Shown piece after piece: positions 10,910 through 20,180 of a DNA stretch of 64,000 bases. Made by a program: the position numbers and the translations under genes. The stretch is from Azospirillum baldaniorum. GTDB lineage: Bacteria; Pseudomonadota; Alphaproteobacteria; Azospirillales; Azospirillaceae. The stretch spans positions 824,001 through 888,000 of the forward strand of contig NZ_CP022253.1 in assembly GCF_003119195.2 (NCBI RefSeq). The letters run 5' to 3'. The notes below the pieces were generated by a model. The model was not told the DNA's origin, did not search any database, and saw only the letters and a program-made list of their open reading frames with translations. How positions within the stretch are numbered: position 1 is the stretch's first letter; every line of letters begins with the position of its first letter.

Positions 10910-11863
10910 ATGCGCGTCGTCGTCGCTTTGGGAGGCAACGCTCTGTTGAAACGCGGCGAGCCGATGACCGCCGACGTGCAGCGCCGCAACATCCGCATCG
11001 CCGCCGAGGCCATGGCCCCGGTCGCCCGGGAGCATCAGCTTGTGATCAGCCACGGCAACGGGCCGCAGGTCGGGCTTCTGGCGCTCCAGGGCGCCGCCTA
11101 CCGGCCGGACGAGGCCTATCCGCTGGACGTCCTGGGGGCCGAGACCGAGGGCATGATCGGCTACATGATCGAGCAGGAGCTGGGCAACCTGCTGCCGTTC
11201 GAGGTGCCTTTCGCCACGCTGCTGACCATGGTGGAGGTCGACGGCGACGATCCGGCCTTCGGCGATCCGACCAAGTTCGTGGGGCCGGTCTACGGAGCCG
11301 CCGAGGCCCAGCGCATCGCGGCCGAGAAGGGGTGGGTGTTCAAGGCGGACGGCGCGTCCTGGCGGCGGGTCGTGCCGTCGCCGGCCCCCAAACGCATCTT
11401 CGAGATCCGGCCGATCCGCTGGCTGCTGGATCAGGGCACCATCGTGATTTGCGCCGGCGGCGGCGGGATACCCACCATGTACCAGCCGGCCATGCACCAG
11501 CCGGGTAAGGAACGTACGCTGGTCGGCGTTGAGGCGGTGATCGACAAGGACCTCTGCTCGGAGCTGCTGGCGCGCGAGCTGGGTGCCGACCTCCTCATCA
11601 TGGCGACCGACGCCGAGGCCGTGTTCCTCGGCTGGGGAACGCCGGACGCGCGGGCCATCCACCGCGCGAGCCCCGACGCGATGGGCAGGTACAGCTTCCC
11701 GGCCGGGTCCATGGGGCCGAAGGTGGACGCCGCCTGCCGGTTCGCGACGGCGACGGGGCGAACCGCGGCGATCGGGGCGCTCGCCGACATTCCGGCAATC
11801 GTGCGCGGCGAGAAGGGCACGCTGATCGACAACGCCTTCACGACGACGAGTTGGCACGGGTAG
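10910..11863 (+). CDS. arcC: Carbamate kinase
   Basis: Transfers the phosphate of carbamoyl phosphate to ADP, the ATP-yielding step of the pathway. The N-terminal [10 protein letters not shown] and [12 protein letters not shown] blocks and the internal [10 protein letters not shown] segment are diagnostic of the amino-acid-kinase fold. The 317 residues are family length. It begins 15 bp after arcB, with GAGGGA ahead of the ATG. Confidence 0.96.
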   Translation: MRVVVALGGNALLKRGEPMTADVQRRNIRIAAEAMAPVAREHQLVISHGNGPQVGLLALQGAAYRPDEAYPLDVLGAETEGMIGYMIEQELGNLLPFEVPFATLLTMVEVDGDDPAFGDPTKFVGPVYGAAEAQRIAAEKGWVFKADGASWRRVVPSPAPKRIFEIRPIRWLLDQGTIVICAGGGGIPTMYQPAMHQPGKERTLVGVEAVIDKDLCSELLARELGADLLIMATDAEAVFLGWGTPDARAIHRASPDAMGRYSFPAGSMGPKVDAACRFATATGRTAAIGALADIPAIVRGEKGTLIDNAFTTTSWHG

Positions 11864-11906
11864 GCGGCCTGATTGGGGCGGCGATCCGGAAAAGGGGGCT
11901 GCGGCC

Positions 11907-13400
11907 ATGGCGAACCACGTTTCGATGCCGGCTGAGGAAAAGCGGGAGGCGCGCCGGCCCACGCTGCTCGACGCCTTGCTTCCGATGATCGCCCTCATCG
12001 CCCTGCTTGCGCTGTCCTACCTCCTGTTCGGCAAGGACGCCTCCGCCGGGCCGAACCAGGTGGCGCTGCTGTTTTCCGGGATCATCGCGGCGGGGATCGC
12101 CTACAAGAACGGGATGCCCTGGGACGGGGTGCGCCAAGCCGTGGTCGACGGCATCGCCACCGGGCTCGCGGCCATCATGATCCTGCTGGCGGTGGGCGCG
12201 CTGATCGGCACCTGGGCGCTCAGCGGCACCATCGTGGCGATGGTCTATTACGGCCTCCAGATCCTCAGTCCCCACTATTTCTACGCCACGACCGCAATCA
12301 TCTGCGCCTTGGTCGGCTTCAGCATCGGAAGCTCCTGGACCGTGGCGGGCACCATCGGCATCGGCCTGATGGGCGTGGCGGCCAGCATGAACCTGTCGCC
12401 GGAAATCACGGCCGGCGCGGTGATCTCCGGCGCCTATTTCGGCGACAAGGCCTCCCCACTGTCCGACACTGCCAATCTGGCGACCGCGGTGACGGGGTCC
12501 GGGATCTACGAACACATCCGGGAATCGCTGTTCACCTCGGTTCCGGCCCTGCTCGTCGCCATCCTTCTCTTCGGGATGCTGGGAGCGCCCGGCGATTTCG
12601 ACGCGACCGCCATGATGTCCGGCATCGAAAGCCACTTCACGGTGTCGCTGTGGGCCTTCACGCCGCTGCTGCTGGTCCTCGGCCTGTCGATCGCCCGGTT
12701 CCCGCCCTTCATCACGATCTTCTTCGGCGCCCTGGCGGGCGGGCTTCTGGCGGTCGTCCTGGAGCCGGGGCGCGTCGCCGCCTTCGCCGCCGCACCGGAG
12801 CTGCCGGCCGCCGTCGCCATGCTGAAGGGGGTGTGGATGGCGCTCGCCAACGGCTACGTCGCGCACAGCGGCAACGAGGCCCTCGACGTCATCCTGACGC
12901 GGGGCGGCATGTCCAGCATGATGAACACGGTGTGGCTGATCATCACCGCGCTGTCGTTCGGCGCGACGGTGGAGCACGCCGGGCTCCTCAATCGCCTGAT
13001 CGACCCGGTGATCCATCGGATGAGGTCCGTCGGCGGGCTCGTCGCGACCGTGGTCGCCACCTGCATCGGCGCCAACATCGTCACCTCGGACCAGTATATT
13101 TCGATCGCCCTGCCGGGCCGGCTGTTCAAGGCGGAATTCGCGAAAAGGGGCCTCGCTCCCGTGCTGCTGTCGCGCGTGGTCGGCGATTCGGCGACGGTCA
13201 CCTCACCGCTGATCCCCTGGAACAGTTGCGGGGCCTATATGGCGGCGGCGCTCGGCGTGTCGGCGACCGGCTTCGCCATGTACTGCTTCTTCAACATTCT
13301 CAACCCCTTGGTCACGATTCTCTTCGCTGTCTCCGGTCTGCGGGTGTGGAGAACGACCATCGACACGCCTCCGGGCAACGCACCGCCGCTGCAAGGCTGA
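11907..13400 (+). CDS. nhaC: NhaC-family Na+/H+ antiporter-like transporter
   Basis: Polytopic inner-membrane protein of 497 aa with about 11-12 hydrophobic segments. The NhaC-type GSSWTVAGTIGIGLMG segment and SGAYFGDKASPLSDT loop are clear, and a second related core repeat contains VTSDQYISIALPG. It lies 43 bp after arcC on the same strand, so it is probably in the arc operon. It could balance the pH change from ammonia release. NhaC relatives can also exchange organic ions, so a second arginine- or ornithine-linked transporter is possible. Confidence 0.85.
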   Translation: MANHVSMPAEEKREARRPTLLDALLPMIALIALLALSYLLFGKDASAGPNQVALLFSGIIAAGIAYKNGMPWDGVRQAVVDGIATGLAAIMILLAVGALIGTWALSGTIVAMVYYGLQILSPHYFYATTAIICALVGFSIGSSWTVAGTIGIGLMGVAASMNLSPEITAGAVISGAYFGDKASPLSDTANLATAVTGSGIYEHIRESLFTSVPALLVAILLFGMLGAPGDFDATAMMSGIESHFTVSLWAFTPLLLVLGLSIARFPPFITIFFGALAGGLLAVVLEPGRVAAFAAAPELPAAVAMLKGVWMALANGYVAHSGNEALDVILTRGGMSSMMNTVWLIITALSFGATVEHAGLLNRLIDPVIHRMRSVGGLVATVVATCIGANIVTSDQYISIALPGRLFKAEFAKRGLAPVLLSRVVGDSATVTSPLIPWNSCGAYMAAALGVSATGFAMYCFFNILNPLVTILFAVSGLRVWRTTIDTPPGNAPPLQG

Positions 13401-13506
13401 CGAGCCTTTGCACGATGGCGTCGACCGCTGCCCGGCGCGGATGGGAGCAGTTCCGTCTTTTGGCTCAACGTGTGGAGTGATCACTGCCAGGATGGAGGGG
13501 ACGATC

Positions 13507-14730
13507 ATGAACCGCTGTTTTCTGGCGGGCTGCGCTGCCGCTGCTCTGGCAATGGGCGCCGGGGACGCCAATGCCCAGGCCAAGTACGAGATAAAAATCG
13601 GTGGCGATGCCTTCTTCGAAGCCGGCTTCGTCAATCAGGACCTTGACTCCGGTATGCGTTCGACCGAGTTCCGCAACCGCTTCCGCGTGCACATCACGCC
13701 GGTCGCCAAAGCGGACAACGGCCTGGAGTATGGTGGGCGCATCCGCATCCGCGCCTCCGGTTCCGACACCGGCGTCAACGCCGACCGTGCCTTCATCTTC
13801 GCACAGGGCAGGCTTGGCGAGGTGCGCCTCGGCGTGTCCAACTCCTTCAACGATGAGACCTTCATCTCGACGCCGGGCGACTATCTGCCGACCAGCATCA
13901 TCGATCTCGATCAGGTGACGAATTGGGTCGGCCCGACGACGGCCGGGCAGTCCGTCAACCCGGCGAATGGCCGGTATCAGGGCTCCGACGTCCTCGGTGG
14001 GGTCGCCGAAGCCGTCAACGCCGCCAGCATCCTGTGGCCGTCGCTGACACCGGACGCCAACGCAACGAAGATCGTCTACTTCTCCCCACGCTTTGCCGGC
14101 GTGCAGTTCGGTGCCAGCTACACCCCGCGCAACGACTCCTTCAATCAGGACGTCAACCGGTCGAAAGCGTCTTCGGCGATCGCCAACCAGGGCGTGACCA
14201 ACTCCTTCGCCAATCTGGTCGAGGTCGGCGCGAACTATGACGGCAACGTCTTCGGCTTCGACGTCAAGGCCAGCGCCGGCTATTTCTGGGGCACGTCCTC
14301 GGACAGCACGGTGGCCGCGGATTCCTTCCGTGACCTGAACGCTTGGCAGGTTGGCGCCCAACTCGGTTATGCCGGCTTCGCCGTCGGTGGCAGTTACACC
14401 AGCTTCGGCAAATCGGGCCAGAACAAGCGTCCGGGTTTCTTCGCGGACGACATGTACAATTGGACCGCGGGTGTGCAGTACACCGCCGGAGCCATCGTGG
14501 TGGGTGCGAACTACAAGTACGGTGTCGACCCCGGTTCCATGCTCGACCCGGGCAGCCGGCGGGTGACGGCCTACGAAGTTGGCGCCGGTTACACGGTCGC
14601 TTCGGGCCTGACCGTGAACGCCCAGTACGACTATGTGCTCTCCAACAGCGATCGCCCCGAGACCGCGGCCACGGGCTCGCCGGATGACAAGGCGCACGTC
14701 ATCGTGCTTCGCACGGTCCTGGCCTTCTGA
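13507..14730 (+). CDS. Outer-membrane porin, Gram-negative type
   Basis: A 407-aa protein with a signal peptide ending near ANAQA (cleavage around residue 23). The rest alternates in beta-barrel fashion and ends in the aromatic C-terminal residue (VLAF) typical of outer-membrane proteins. GGAGGGGACGATC precedes the ATG at 13507, and the signal peptide decides this start over an upstream in-frame ATG at 13408. It is probably a 16-strand general porin trimer. It follows the arc operon after 106 bp and may be transcribed separately. Confidence 0.88.
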   Translation: MNRCFLAGCAAAALAMGAGDANAQAKYEIKIGGDAFFEAGFVNQDLDSGMRSTEFRNRFRVHITPVAKADNGLEYGGRIRIRASGSDTGVNADRAFIFAQGRLGEVRLGVSNSFNDETFISTPGDYLPTSIIDLDQVTNWVGPTTAGQSVNPANGRYQGSDVLGGVAEAVNAASILWPSLTPDANATKIVYFSPRFAGVQFGASYTPRNDSFNQDVNRSKASSAIANQGVTNSFANLVEVGANYDGNVFGFDVKASAGYFWGTSSDSTVAADSFRDLNAWQVGAQLGYAGFAVGGSYTSFGKSGQNKRPGFFADDMYNWTAGVQYTAGAIVVGANYKYGVDPGSMLDPGSRRVTAYEVGAGYTVASGLTVNAQYDYVLSNSDRPETAATGSPDDKAHVIVLRTVLAF

Positions 14731-14839
14731 GCGTCAAGGGAGCGGAAAAGCTGATCCAGCGTGGGGCGTTGAACCGAAAAGCGCCGGAATGCGGGGTATC
14801 GTCAACGTTCCCATGGAAGCCACGGCAAGGAAGGAAACC

Positions 14840-15862
14840 ATGGCAAAAACGATGAAAGCGGCGGTGGTCCGCCAATTCAAAATGCCGCTGTCGATCGAAG
14901 AGGTTCCGGTGCCGGAGGTCGGTCCGGGCCAGATCCTGGTCAAGATCGAAGCCTCGGGTGTCTGCCACACCGACCTGCACGCGGCCGATGGCGACTGGCC
15001 GGTGAAGCCGAACCCGCCCTTCATTCCGGGCCATGAGGGCGTCGGCACCGTTGCCGCGGTGGGTACCGGCGTGACCGCGGTGAAGGAGGGCGACCGGGTC
15101 GGCGTTCCCTGGCTGCACACGGCCTGCGGGCACTGCCGGCAGTGTCTCGCCGGCTGGGAAACCTTGTGCGACCTGCAGCAGAACACCGGCTACTCGGTCA
15201 ACGGCGGCTTCGCGGAGTACACGCTCGCGGACCCCAACTATGTCGGCCACCTGCCGGACCGACTTGATTGGGAAATGGCCGCCCCGATCCTGTGCGCCGG
15301 TGTAACCGTCTACAAGGGGCTGAAGGAAACCGACACCAAGCCCGGCGACACGGTTGTGATCTCCGGGATCGGCGGACTCGGCCACATCGCCGTCCAGTAC
15401 GCGAAGGCCATGGGGCTCGACGTGATCGCCGTCGACATCTCCGACGAAAAGCTGGCGCTCGCCCGTGCCATGGGCGCGGACGCCGCGATCAACGCGAAGA
15501 CGACCGATCCGGTCGCCGAGGTCAAGGCTTTGTGCGGTGGCGCCCAGGGCGTGCTCGTCACCGCCGTGTCCCGGCATGCCTTCAACCAGGCTCTCGGCAT
15601 GCTCGCCAAGCGCGGCACCATGGCCCTCGTCGGCCTGCCGCCCGGATCGTTCGAACTGGACATCTTCAGCACGGTTCTGATGCGGAAGACGATCCGCGGA
15701 TCGATCGTCGGCACCCGGTTGGACCTCGCCGAATGCCTCCAGTTCGCCGGCGACGGCAAGGTGAAGGTTCACTATTCGGTCGAGCATTTGGACAACATCA
15801 ACAACGTGTTCAGCCGGATGCGCAACAACGAGATCGACGGCCGGGTGGTCATGCGGATGTAA
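14840..15862 (+). CDS. adhP: Zinc-dependent alcohol dehydrogenase
   Basis: NAD-dependent medium-chain dehydrogenase interconverting ethanol and acetaldehyde, 340 aa. The catalytic zinc cysteine is in GVCHTDLHAADGDWP and the catalytic-domain histidine in PGHEGVG. The structural zinc cysteines are in CGHCRQCLAGWETLC, and the Rossmann motif is GIGGLGHIAVQYAKAMG. The ATG at 14840 follows AAGGAAGGAA. It would reoxidise NADH during fermentation, in keeping with the neighbouring phosphoketolase and arginine deiminase genes. Confidence 0.94.
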   Translation: MAKTMKAAVVRQFKMPLSIEEVPVPEVGPGQILVKIEASGVCHTDLHAADGDWPVKPNPPFIPGHEGVGTVAAVGTGVTAVKEGDRVGVPWLHTACGHCRQCLAGWETLCDLQQNTGYSVNGGFAEYTLADPNYVGHLPDRLDWEMAAPILCAGVTVYKGLKETDTKPGDTVVISGIGGLGHIAVQYAKAMGLDVIAVDISDEKLALARAMGADAAINAKTTDPVAEVKALCGGAQGVLVTAVSRHAFNQALGMLAKRGTMALVGLPPGSFELDIFSTVLMRKTIRGSIVGTRLDLAECLQFAGDGKVKVHYSVEHLDNINNVFSRMRNNEIDGRVVMRM

Positions 15863-15961
15863 CAAACCCCAAATGGCAGCCAATCCATGTGATCAGCAGC
15901 ACGCCCGTGATTTCGACCAAGACTTACGTTGTTCCAACCTGCAAACAAGGGAACGATCGGC

Positions 15962-16489
15962 ATGTGGTCGCGACGCGGGTTTCTGGGGGGAGCACTGGGG
16001 GTCGTCGTCCTGGCCGGCTGTGCCGGATCGGGGAGCGTTGCTTATGTGAACGACCCTTGGGGCTACCCGTTCTATGATGACGATTGGGTCTACTACTATG
16101 ATGAGGGTGACGTGGACTTCCTCGCCGGGCTGACCGACGAGCAGAAGGCCGCGCTCAAGCAGAAATGGGACACGCTCTCACCCGAGGAGAAGGAGCAGAT
16201 TCGTGACCGATGGAACGCTCTCAGCGCCGACGAGCGCGAGCGCGTGCAACAAGCATGGAGCGGCTTGGATGTGGAGAAGCGGCAACAGGTGGTTTCCAGC
16301 ATGCAGACCCGCGTCCGCGATGGGACGCTCCGTTCCGTGACGCCTGCCGCGGCCGGGCCATCGCGCTTGCCGGCTGGATCCGGCGGTGGCCCGGATCGCA
16401 GTGGCGCCGGAACCCGGACCGGCTCGTTTGATCGCGGCAGCTTTGGTGGAGGCAGGCTGGGTGGCGGTCGGTCGGGTGGTCGACGTTAG
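15962..16489 (+). CDS. Putative lipoprotein with charged helical repeats and a Gly/Arg tail
   Basis: A 175-aa protein. Residues 1-20 form a signal peptide with twin arginines (SRRGFLGG) and a lipobox (VLAGC), so it is probably exported and lipidated. A short Tyr/Asp-rich segment follows. Then come about three repeats of roughly 20 residues built on LT/LS-x-E-x-K/R-x-W (residues about 55-110), resembling the DUF3106 type. The last 45 residues are Gly/Arg/Ser-rich and low in complexity. The ATG at 15962 gives the signal peptide; an in-frame start at 15929 would spoil it. The function is unknown. Confidence 0.7.
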   Translation: MWSRRGFLGGALGVVVLAGCAGSGSVAYVNDPWGYPFYDDDWVYYYDEGDVDFLAGLTDEQKAALKQKWDTLSPEEKEQIRDRWNALSADERERVQQAWSGLDVEKRQQVVSSMQTRVRDGTLRSVTPAAAGPSRLPAGSGGGPDRSGAGTRTGSFDRGSFGGGRLGGGRSGGRR

Positions 16490-16617
16490 CGACATGGAAC
16501 AAACGGACTTCGACGTTCGCAGATCAGGAAAAATTGCGAACGTTCGGGCGCCGTGCGTTCCAAATAACATTCGGTTCTCTCGGGGCAATGAACATGAGGC
16601 ACAGCCGCAGGAAGCCA

Positions 16618-16773
16618 ATGGAAAAATCCCAGTATAAACACCTCATCATCCTGATAGCAAAAACGATTGTTGTCGTTGGGGCAATAACCATCGCAGGGTA
16701 TCTGATTTTTGGACATAATAACGATGTTCACCCGCTCGAAAACAAGCCGATGGTCGTGCCGCTTCTGCGATAG
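16618..16773 (+). CDS. Small single-pass membrane protein, hypothetical
   Basis: A 51-residue frame with one strong hydrophobic segment (residues about 8-30) and a short polar tail. In-frame ATGs at 16588 and 16594 are also possible. Ribosome-binding sites are weak (AGGAAGCCA before 16618). The codon bias is less GC-rich than that of the neighbours. It may be a genuine small membrane protein in the 426-bp gap between the lipoprotein and the DUF4344 gene; I do not recognise it. Confidence 0.35.
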   Translation: MEKSQYKHLIILIAKTIVVVGAITIAGYLIFGHNNDVHPLENKPMVVPLLR

Positions 16774-16915
16774 AAGCAGGTTTCATTGGAAATGACTTTT
16801 TTGCTTTTTTCCGCCGCGTTCTTGAATCCACCTGACCAGATTCGCTCTGCACGGAGAACGGGGATGGTCAAACTTCATCTGGCCTTTGCAACGCGGGAAA
16901 GCCGGAGCGGATGCT

Positions 16916-17752
16916 TTACCCGGAGCGGTTCGCCCTCCGCACCCCCCTCAAATGGGGCGCCACGAGCTTTTCGTAGGCAAACTTGACCTGCCGGTACTCC
17001 TCTTCGCACAGTTCGGCCCGTTCGGCCGGCAGATAGCCCTTCTCCACGAAATCGCCGAAGCTCTTCCGGTCGGAGCCATAGCTGATACACATCAGGTTGT
17101 AGAAACGTTGGGCCGGCAAGCTGTGCTCGTTCGCGAAGTCCTTCAATTCCGTCGGCGCTTCCTTTGCCTCGCTCGCGTACATCACGGCAACGCTGGCGAT
17201 CACCCGGCGGGCCTCGTCCTTGCCCAACTGCAACAACGTGTAGGCGGCGATCTGGTCGGCGGCATCCTCCTCACGGCCCAGGATCGGCACTTTCTTCAGA
17301 TCAAAAATGGCGTGGGCGAGTTCGTGAAGCACGACCTCCAGAAAGGGGCCGACGATGTAGTTCGCAGGCGTCAGCCCCTCGCTGACACCGGCCGGTGGGA
17401 TGTTCTGTCCGAGTTCCTGGATGTAGGCGAGATACTCGTAGCAGATGCTCAGTGTGGCGTCGGAGGTTTCGTAGGAGGCATTGATCTCACCGTCGCACCC
17501 TTCGGTTCTGATGGTCAGCACGCGCGGCAGGTCGATTCCCTCGACGCGGTCGCGGATGCGTTCCAGCACGCGCTTGTCCTGCAACGTCCGGTAAATCGCC
17601 TCGTGCGAAGGGTTTTTCGGCATGGCGTAGACGATCCGCACATCGCCTGGACGGGCGTCCGCCGGGCAAGCGATGGCAACGGTCGCCAGTGCGATCAGAA
17701 GAACGCCGCAAAACGTGTAAGCGAAACGGGTGCAACGTGAATGAGCACGCAT
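16916..17752 (-). CDS. DUF4344-type putative metallopeptidase, exported
   Basis: A 278-aa protein with an N-terminal signal peptide (hydrophobic residues about 10-30, cleavage near ADA). Its zinc-protease HExxH motif lies in VVLHELAHAIFD, followed by REEDAADQIAAYTLLQ, which probably supplies the third ligand. This arrangement is typical of the DUF4344 family, whose substrates are unknown to me. The ATG at 17752 is preceded by AGAGGAG. The gene is transcribed toward the lipoprotein gene and stands alone. Confidence 0.75.
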   Translation of the reverse strand: MRAHSRCTRFAYTFCGVLLIALATVAIACPADARPGDVRIVYAMPKNPSHEAIYRTLQDKRVLERIRDRVEGIDLPRVLTIRTEGCDGEINASYETSDATLSICYEYLAYIQELGQNIPPAGVSEGLTPANYIVGPFLEVVLHELAHAIFDLKKVPILGREEDAADQIAAYTLLQLGKDEARRVIASVAVMYASEAKEAPTELKDFANEHSLPAQRFYNLMCISYGSDRKSFGDFVEKGYLPAERAELCEEEYRQVKFAYEKLVAPHLRGVRRANRSG

Positions 17753-18078
17753 GGGCCGCGCTCCTCTGTCGACCAAAGGGACGTTAATCAGTCCCACAGA
17801 CATCATCCAACATGATCTCCAAACCGCTGTACAGATATCCTGACGGGGGAAATGTAGACCCATGAGGGGCAATTACCGTTGCATGGAGTTTTCTGTGCCA
17901 ATATGGCCTGGACTTGCGTGTTCTGGTCGCGCTCCGAGAGCTGTGCGGTCGCGCCCCTGAGCGTGGTGTAGGAACTGTGGGGCACGACCAAGCGTTCAGG
18001 GGCGCGGATACAGCGAACAGGAATTCCCTGTTTCCGATTGGCGTCCGGATCGGTTGGGCGTGCCGCAAGGCTGAAAAT
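17753..18078. other. Degenerate sequence between the DUF4344 gene and the IS element
   Basis: No intact gene. Short minus-strand frames here are broken by stops and have no start signals. It looks like decayed accessory DNA into which the IS element inserted. Confidence 0.35.
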
Positions 18079-18086
18079 GTCAGCAC
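18079..18086. repeat. Target-site duplication, left copy
   Basis: GTCAGCAC directly abuts the left end of the IS element and recurs at 19408-19415. Eight base pairs is the usual duplication size for the IS256 family. Confidence 0.88.
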
Positions 18087-18117
18087 GGGAGTGTCCGGAA
18101 TTTCGTGCTCGGCGGGG
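18087..18117. repeat. IS256-family left terminal inverted repeat
   Basis: 31 bp, perfectly complementary to 19377-19407. The sequences diverge immediately inside this boundary, which defines the repeat length. Confidence 0.9.
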
Positions 18118-18128
18118 CGGGTTGAGTA

Positions 18129-19349
18129 TCAGGCGTTCATCGCCTTTGCGAACCGCTCGCCGAAGATGACGGCCATCTGCGCCTTGGCGGCCGTCCATTC
18201 GCGCGGCGGCATCTTCCAGTCTTTCTCGGCGCGGTTCAAGACGAGAAACAGGAGCTTCAGGGCCGCCTCGTCATTGGGGAAGTGGCCCCTGGCGCGCACC
18301 GCCCGGCGCAGCTTCGAGTTCAAAGCCTCGATGGCATTGGTGGTGTAGAGGATGCGCCGGACCTCGCGGGGGAAGGCGAAGAAGGGAATGACCTCCTGCC
18401 ACGCCCGTCGCCACGCCTTGCCGATGGCCGCGTACTTTTCACCCCAGGGTCCGTCCTCGAAGGCGGTCAGGGCCGCCTCGGCGGCCTTGTCGTCGACGGC
18501 GTCGTAGACCGTCTTCAGCGCGGCGGCGATGGTCTTGCGCTCCTTCCAGGACGCGAACTCCATGCTGTGGCGCAACAGGTGGACGATGCAGGTCTGGACG
18601 ATGGTTTCGGGATAGGCGGCGGCGATCGCCTCGGGAAAGCCCTTCAGCCCGTCGACCACGGCCAGCAGGATGTCCTCGACGCCCCGGTTCCTCAGCTCGT
18701 TCAGCACGCGCAGCCAGAACTTGGCGCCTTCGTTCTGCTCGATCCACAGGCCCAGCACCTCCTTGGCGCCGTCGGCGCGCACGCCGATGGCCACATGGAT
18801 GGCCTTGTTGCGCACCAGGCCTTCGTCCCGGATCTTGACCCGGATGGCATCCAGGAACACCAGCGGGTAGATCGCCTCCAGGGGCCGGTTCTGCCACGTC
18901 GTCACCTCCTCGATCACCGCGTCCGTCACCGTGGAGATCAGGTCGGCCGAGACCTCGATGCCATAGAGTTCCCGCAGATGCCCGGTGATCTCCCGCGTCG
19001 ACATGCCTCGCGCGTACATCGAGATGATCTTCTCGTCGAAGCCGGGGAAGCGCCGTTGGTACTTGGCGATCAGCGCCGGGTCGAACGTGCCCGTCCGGTC
19101 GCGTGGAATGGACAGGTCCATCGACCCACGCTCGGTCAGCACCGTCTTGCGGCCGTAGCCGTTGCGCCGGTTGCCACTCTCGTCACCGGCCAGGTGATGA
19201 TCCAACTCCGCCTTCAGCGCCCGCTCCGTCAGCGCCTTCTTCAATTGGTCGAGCAGGCCGTTCGGATCGAACGCCGTCTTGGCGTCAGCACCGGCCAACA
19301 GCTGGTCGAGGATTGCGTCCGGGATGACCGGCTCTTTGCGTCGTGCCAT
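18129..19349 (-). CDS. IS256-family (mutator-like) transposase
   Basis: A 406-aa DDE transposase. The catalytic residues are in VFLDAIRVKI (Asp167), LLAVVDGLKGF (Asp233) and NAIEALNSKLR (Glu341). The family's C-x2-H signature is in TCIVHLLRH (Cys254, His257). The length is typical and the frame is uninterrupted, so the element is probably autonomous. Long reading frames on the opposite strand are not genes. Confidence 0.95.
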   Translation of the reverse strand: MARRKEPVIPDAILDQLLAGADAKTAFDPNGLLDQLKKALTERALKAELDHHLAGDESGNRRNGYGRKTVLTERGSMDLSIPRDRTGTFDPALIAKYQRRFPGFDEKIISMYARGMSTREITGHLRELYGIEVSADLISTVTDAVIEEVTTWQNRPLEAIYPLVFLDAIRVKIRDEGLVRNKAIHVAIGVRADGAKEVLGLWIEQNEGAKFWLRVLNELRNRGVEDILLAVVDGLKGFPEAIAAAYPETIVQTCIVHLLRHSMEFASWKERKTIAAALKTVYDAVDDKAAEAALTAFEDGPWGEKYAAIGKAWRRAWQEVIPFFAFPREVRRILYTTNAIEALNSKLRRAVRARGHFPNDEAALKLLFLVLNRAEKDWKMPPREWTAAKAQMAVIFGERFAKAMNA

Positions 19350-19376
19350 GCAGGGGCTCCTTTCGCTTCAGGATAA

Positions 19377-19407
19377 CCCCGCCGAGCACGAAATTCCGGA
19401 CACTCCC
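19377..19407. repeat. IS256-family right terminal inverted repeat
   Basis: Perfect 31-bp inverted copy of the left end, directly followed by the second copy of GTCAGCAC. Confidence 0.9.
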
Positions 19408-19415
19408 GTCAGCAC
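19408..19415. repeat. Target-site duplication, right copy
   Basis: GTCAGCAC, identical to 18079-18086. Confidence 0.88.
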
Positions 19416-19901
19416 CAAACGGTATCCCCGACGCCAGCCCACGTCACCGCACCAGCCGCATTTCCCTGTATTTTCCCTGTTGAACAGTGGAACGGTCTCG
19501 GACTCCGACCGAACCTGTCTCTTGTCGGCCTTGTCGGGGTCAGGGAACCTCGCCTCGAACTTGGCCCTCCGCCAGTTTTTCCTGCTGACTTTGCTGTGGT
19601 TTCAGCAGAGGCGAGATGCCGCCGTGCTTCCGGATGGTTAGGCTTATACTTCCCCAGACATCGACCCTGTAGAAGGGCTCAAGCCGCACTGTTTGGCCGG
19701 CCTGCGCCCGCTTTTCTCCGCCGGTCCGTGATTGACTTCCCTTTGGGGCGCGAAAGGTTACTCGCTTGCCGTGGCGCTGTCTGCCGGTTCGGGGAAACCC
19801 CACGCATGACCGGAGCCGTCGCGTTCCCGCCAAGACCACGATTGCCCCACAGCGCCGTCCAAGGTTGGGCAATTGGTGCTGTTTCCCGGATCGGGATATG
19901 A
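19416..19901. other. Decayed DNA right of the IS element
   Basis: No intact gene is seen. It is the continuation, beyond the IS insertion, of the degenerate stretch downstream of the recombinase fragment. Frames on the minus strand are open in places but lack starts and recognisable motifs. Confidence 0.35.
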
Positions 19902-20060
19902 TCAGCGGGAAGGGAAGGCGAGGAGCCGGCGCTGCTGCTCCCCGCGCAGGATGGCGTCGACGAGGTCGGGGGCCAGAAAGGCCAGCCTCAGGATCTGGCG
20001 GATGTAGGCCTTGGTACAACTGGCTTCGGTGGCCAGCTCCGACACCGACGCCACCTGAAC
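19902..20060 (-). pseudogene. Serine recombinase remnant, C-terminal part
   Basis: The minus strand translates into the helix-turn-helix-like tail common in large serine (resolvase/invertase-type) recombinases: SVSELATEASCTKAYIRQIL, then LRLAFLAPDLVDAILRGEQ, ending at 19902. The catalytic resolvase domain and the Recombinase domain are absent here. Family assignment rests on this tail only. A middle fragment of the same kind of gene, on the same strand, lies at 33865-34125, on the far side of the protease cluster. Confidence 0.65.
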
Positions 20061-20180
20061 ACCTCGATAAACCGCTCCTGAGTTTGACCTTGGACACCCA
20101 ACCTCTGTCCGCAGCACCGGATCATCGGTGGACCAGGGGCGATCTCTTGCCCCATTCGCCTCCCTGTGGCACGCCGCCGC

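Larger units (their letters stand above)
18087..19407 (-). mobile_element. Complete IS256-family insertion sequence, 1321 bp
   Basis: It is bounded by perfect 31-bp terminal inverted repeats (18087-18117 and 19377-19407, beginning GGGAGTGTCCGGAATTTCG) and flanked by an 8-bp direct repeat. It carries one transposase gene that fills most of its length and no passenger gene. Intact ends, an intact transposase and an exact duplication point to a fairly recent and probably still mobile copy. Confidence 0.93.
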
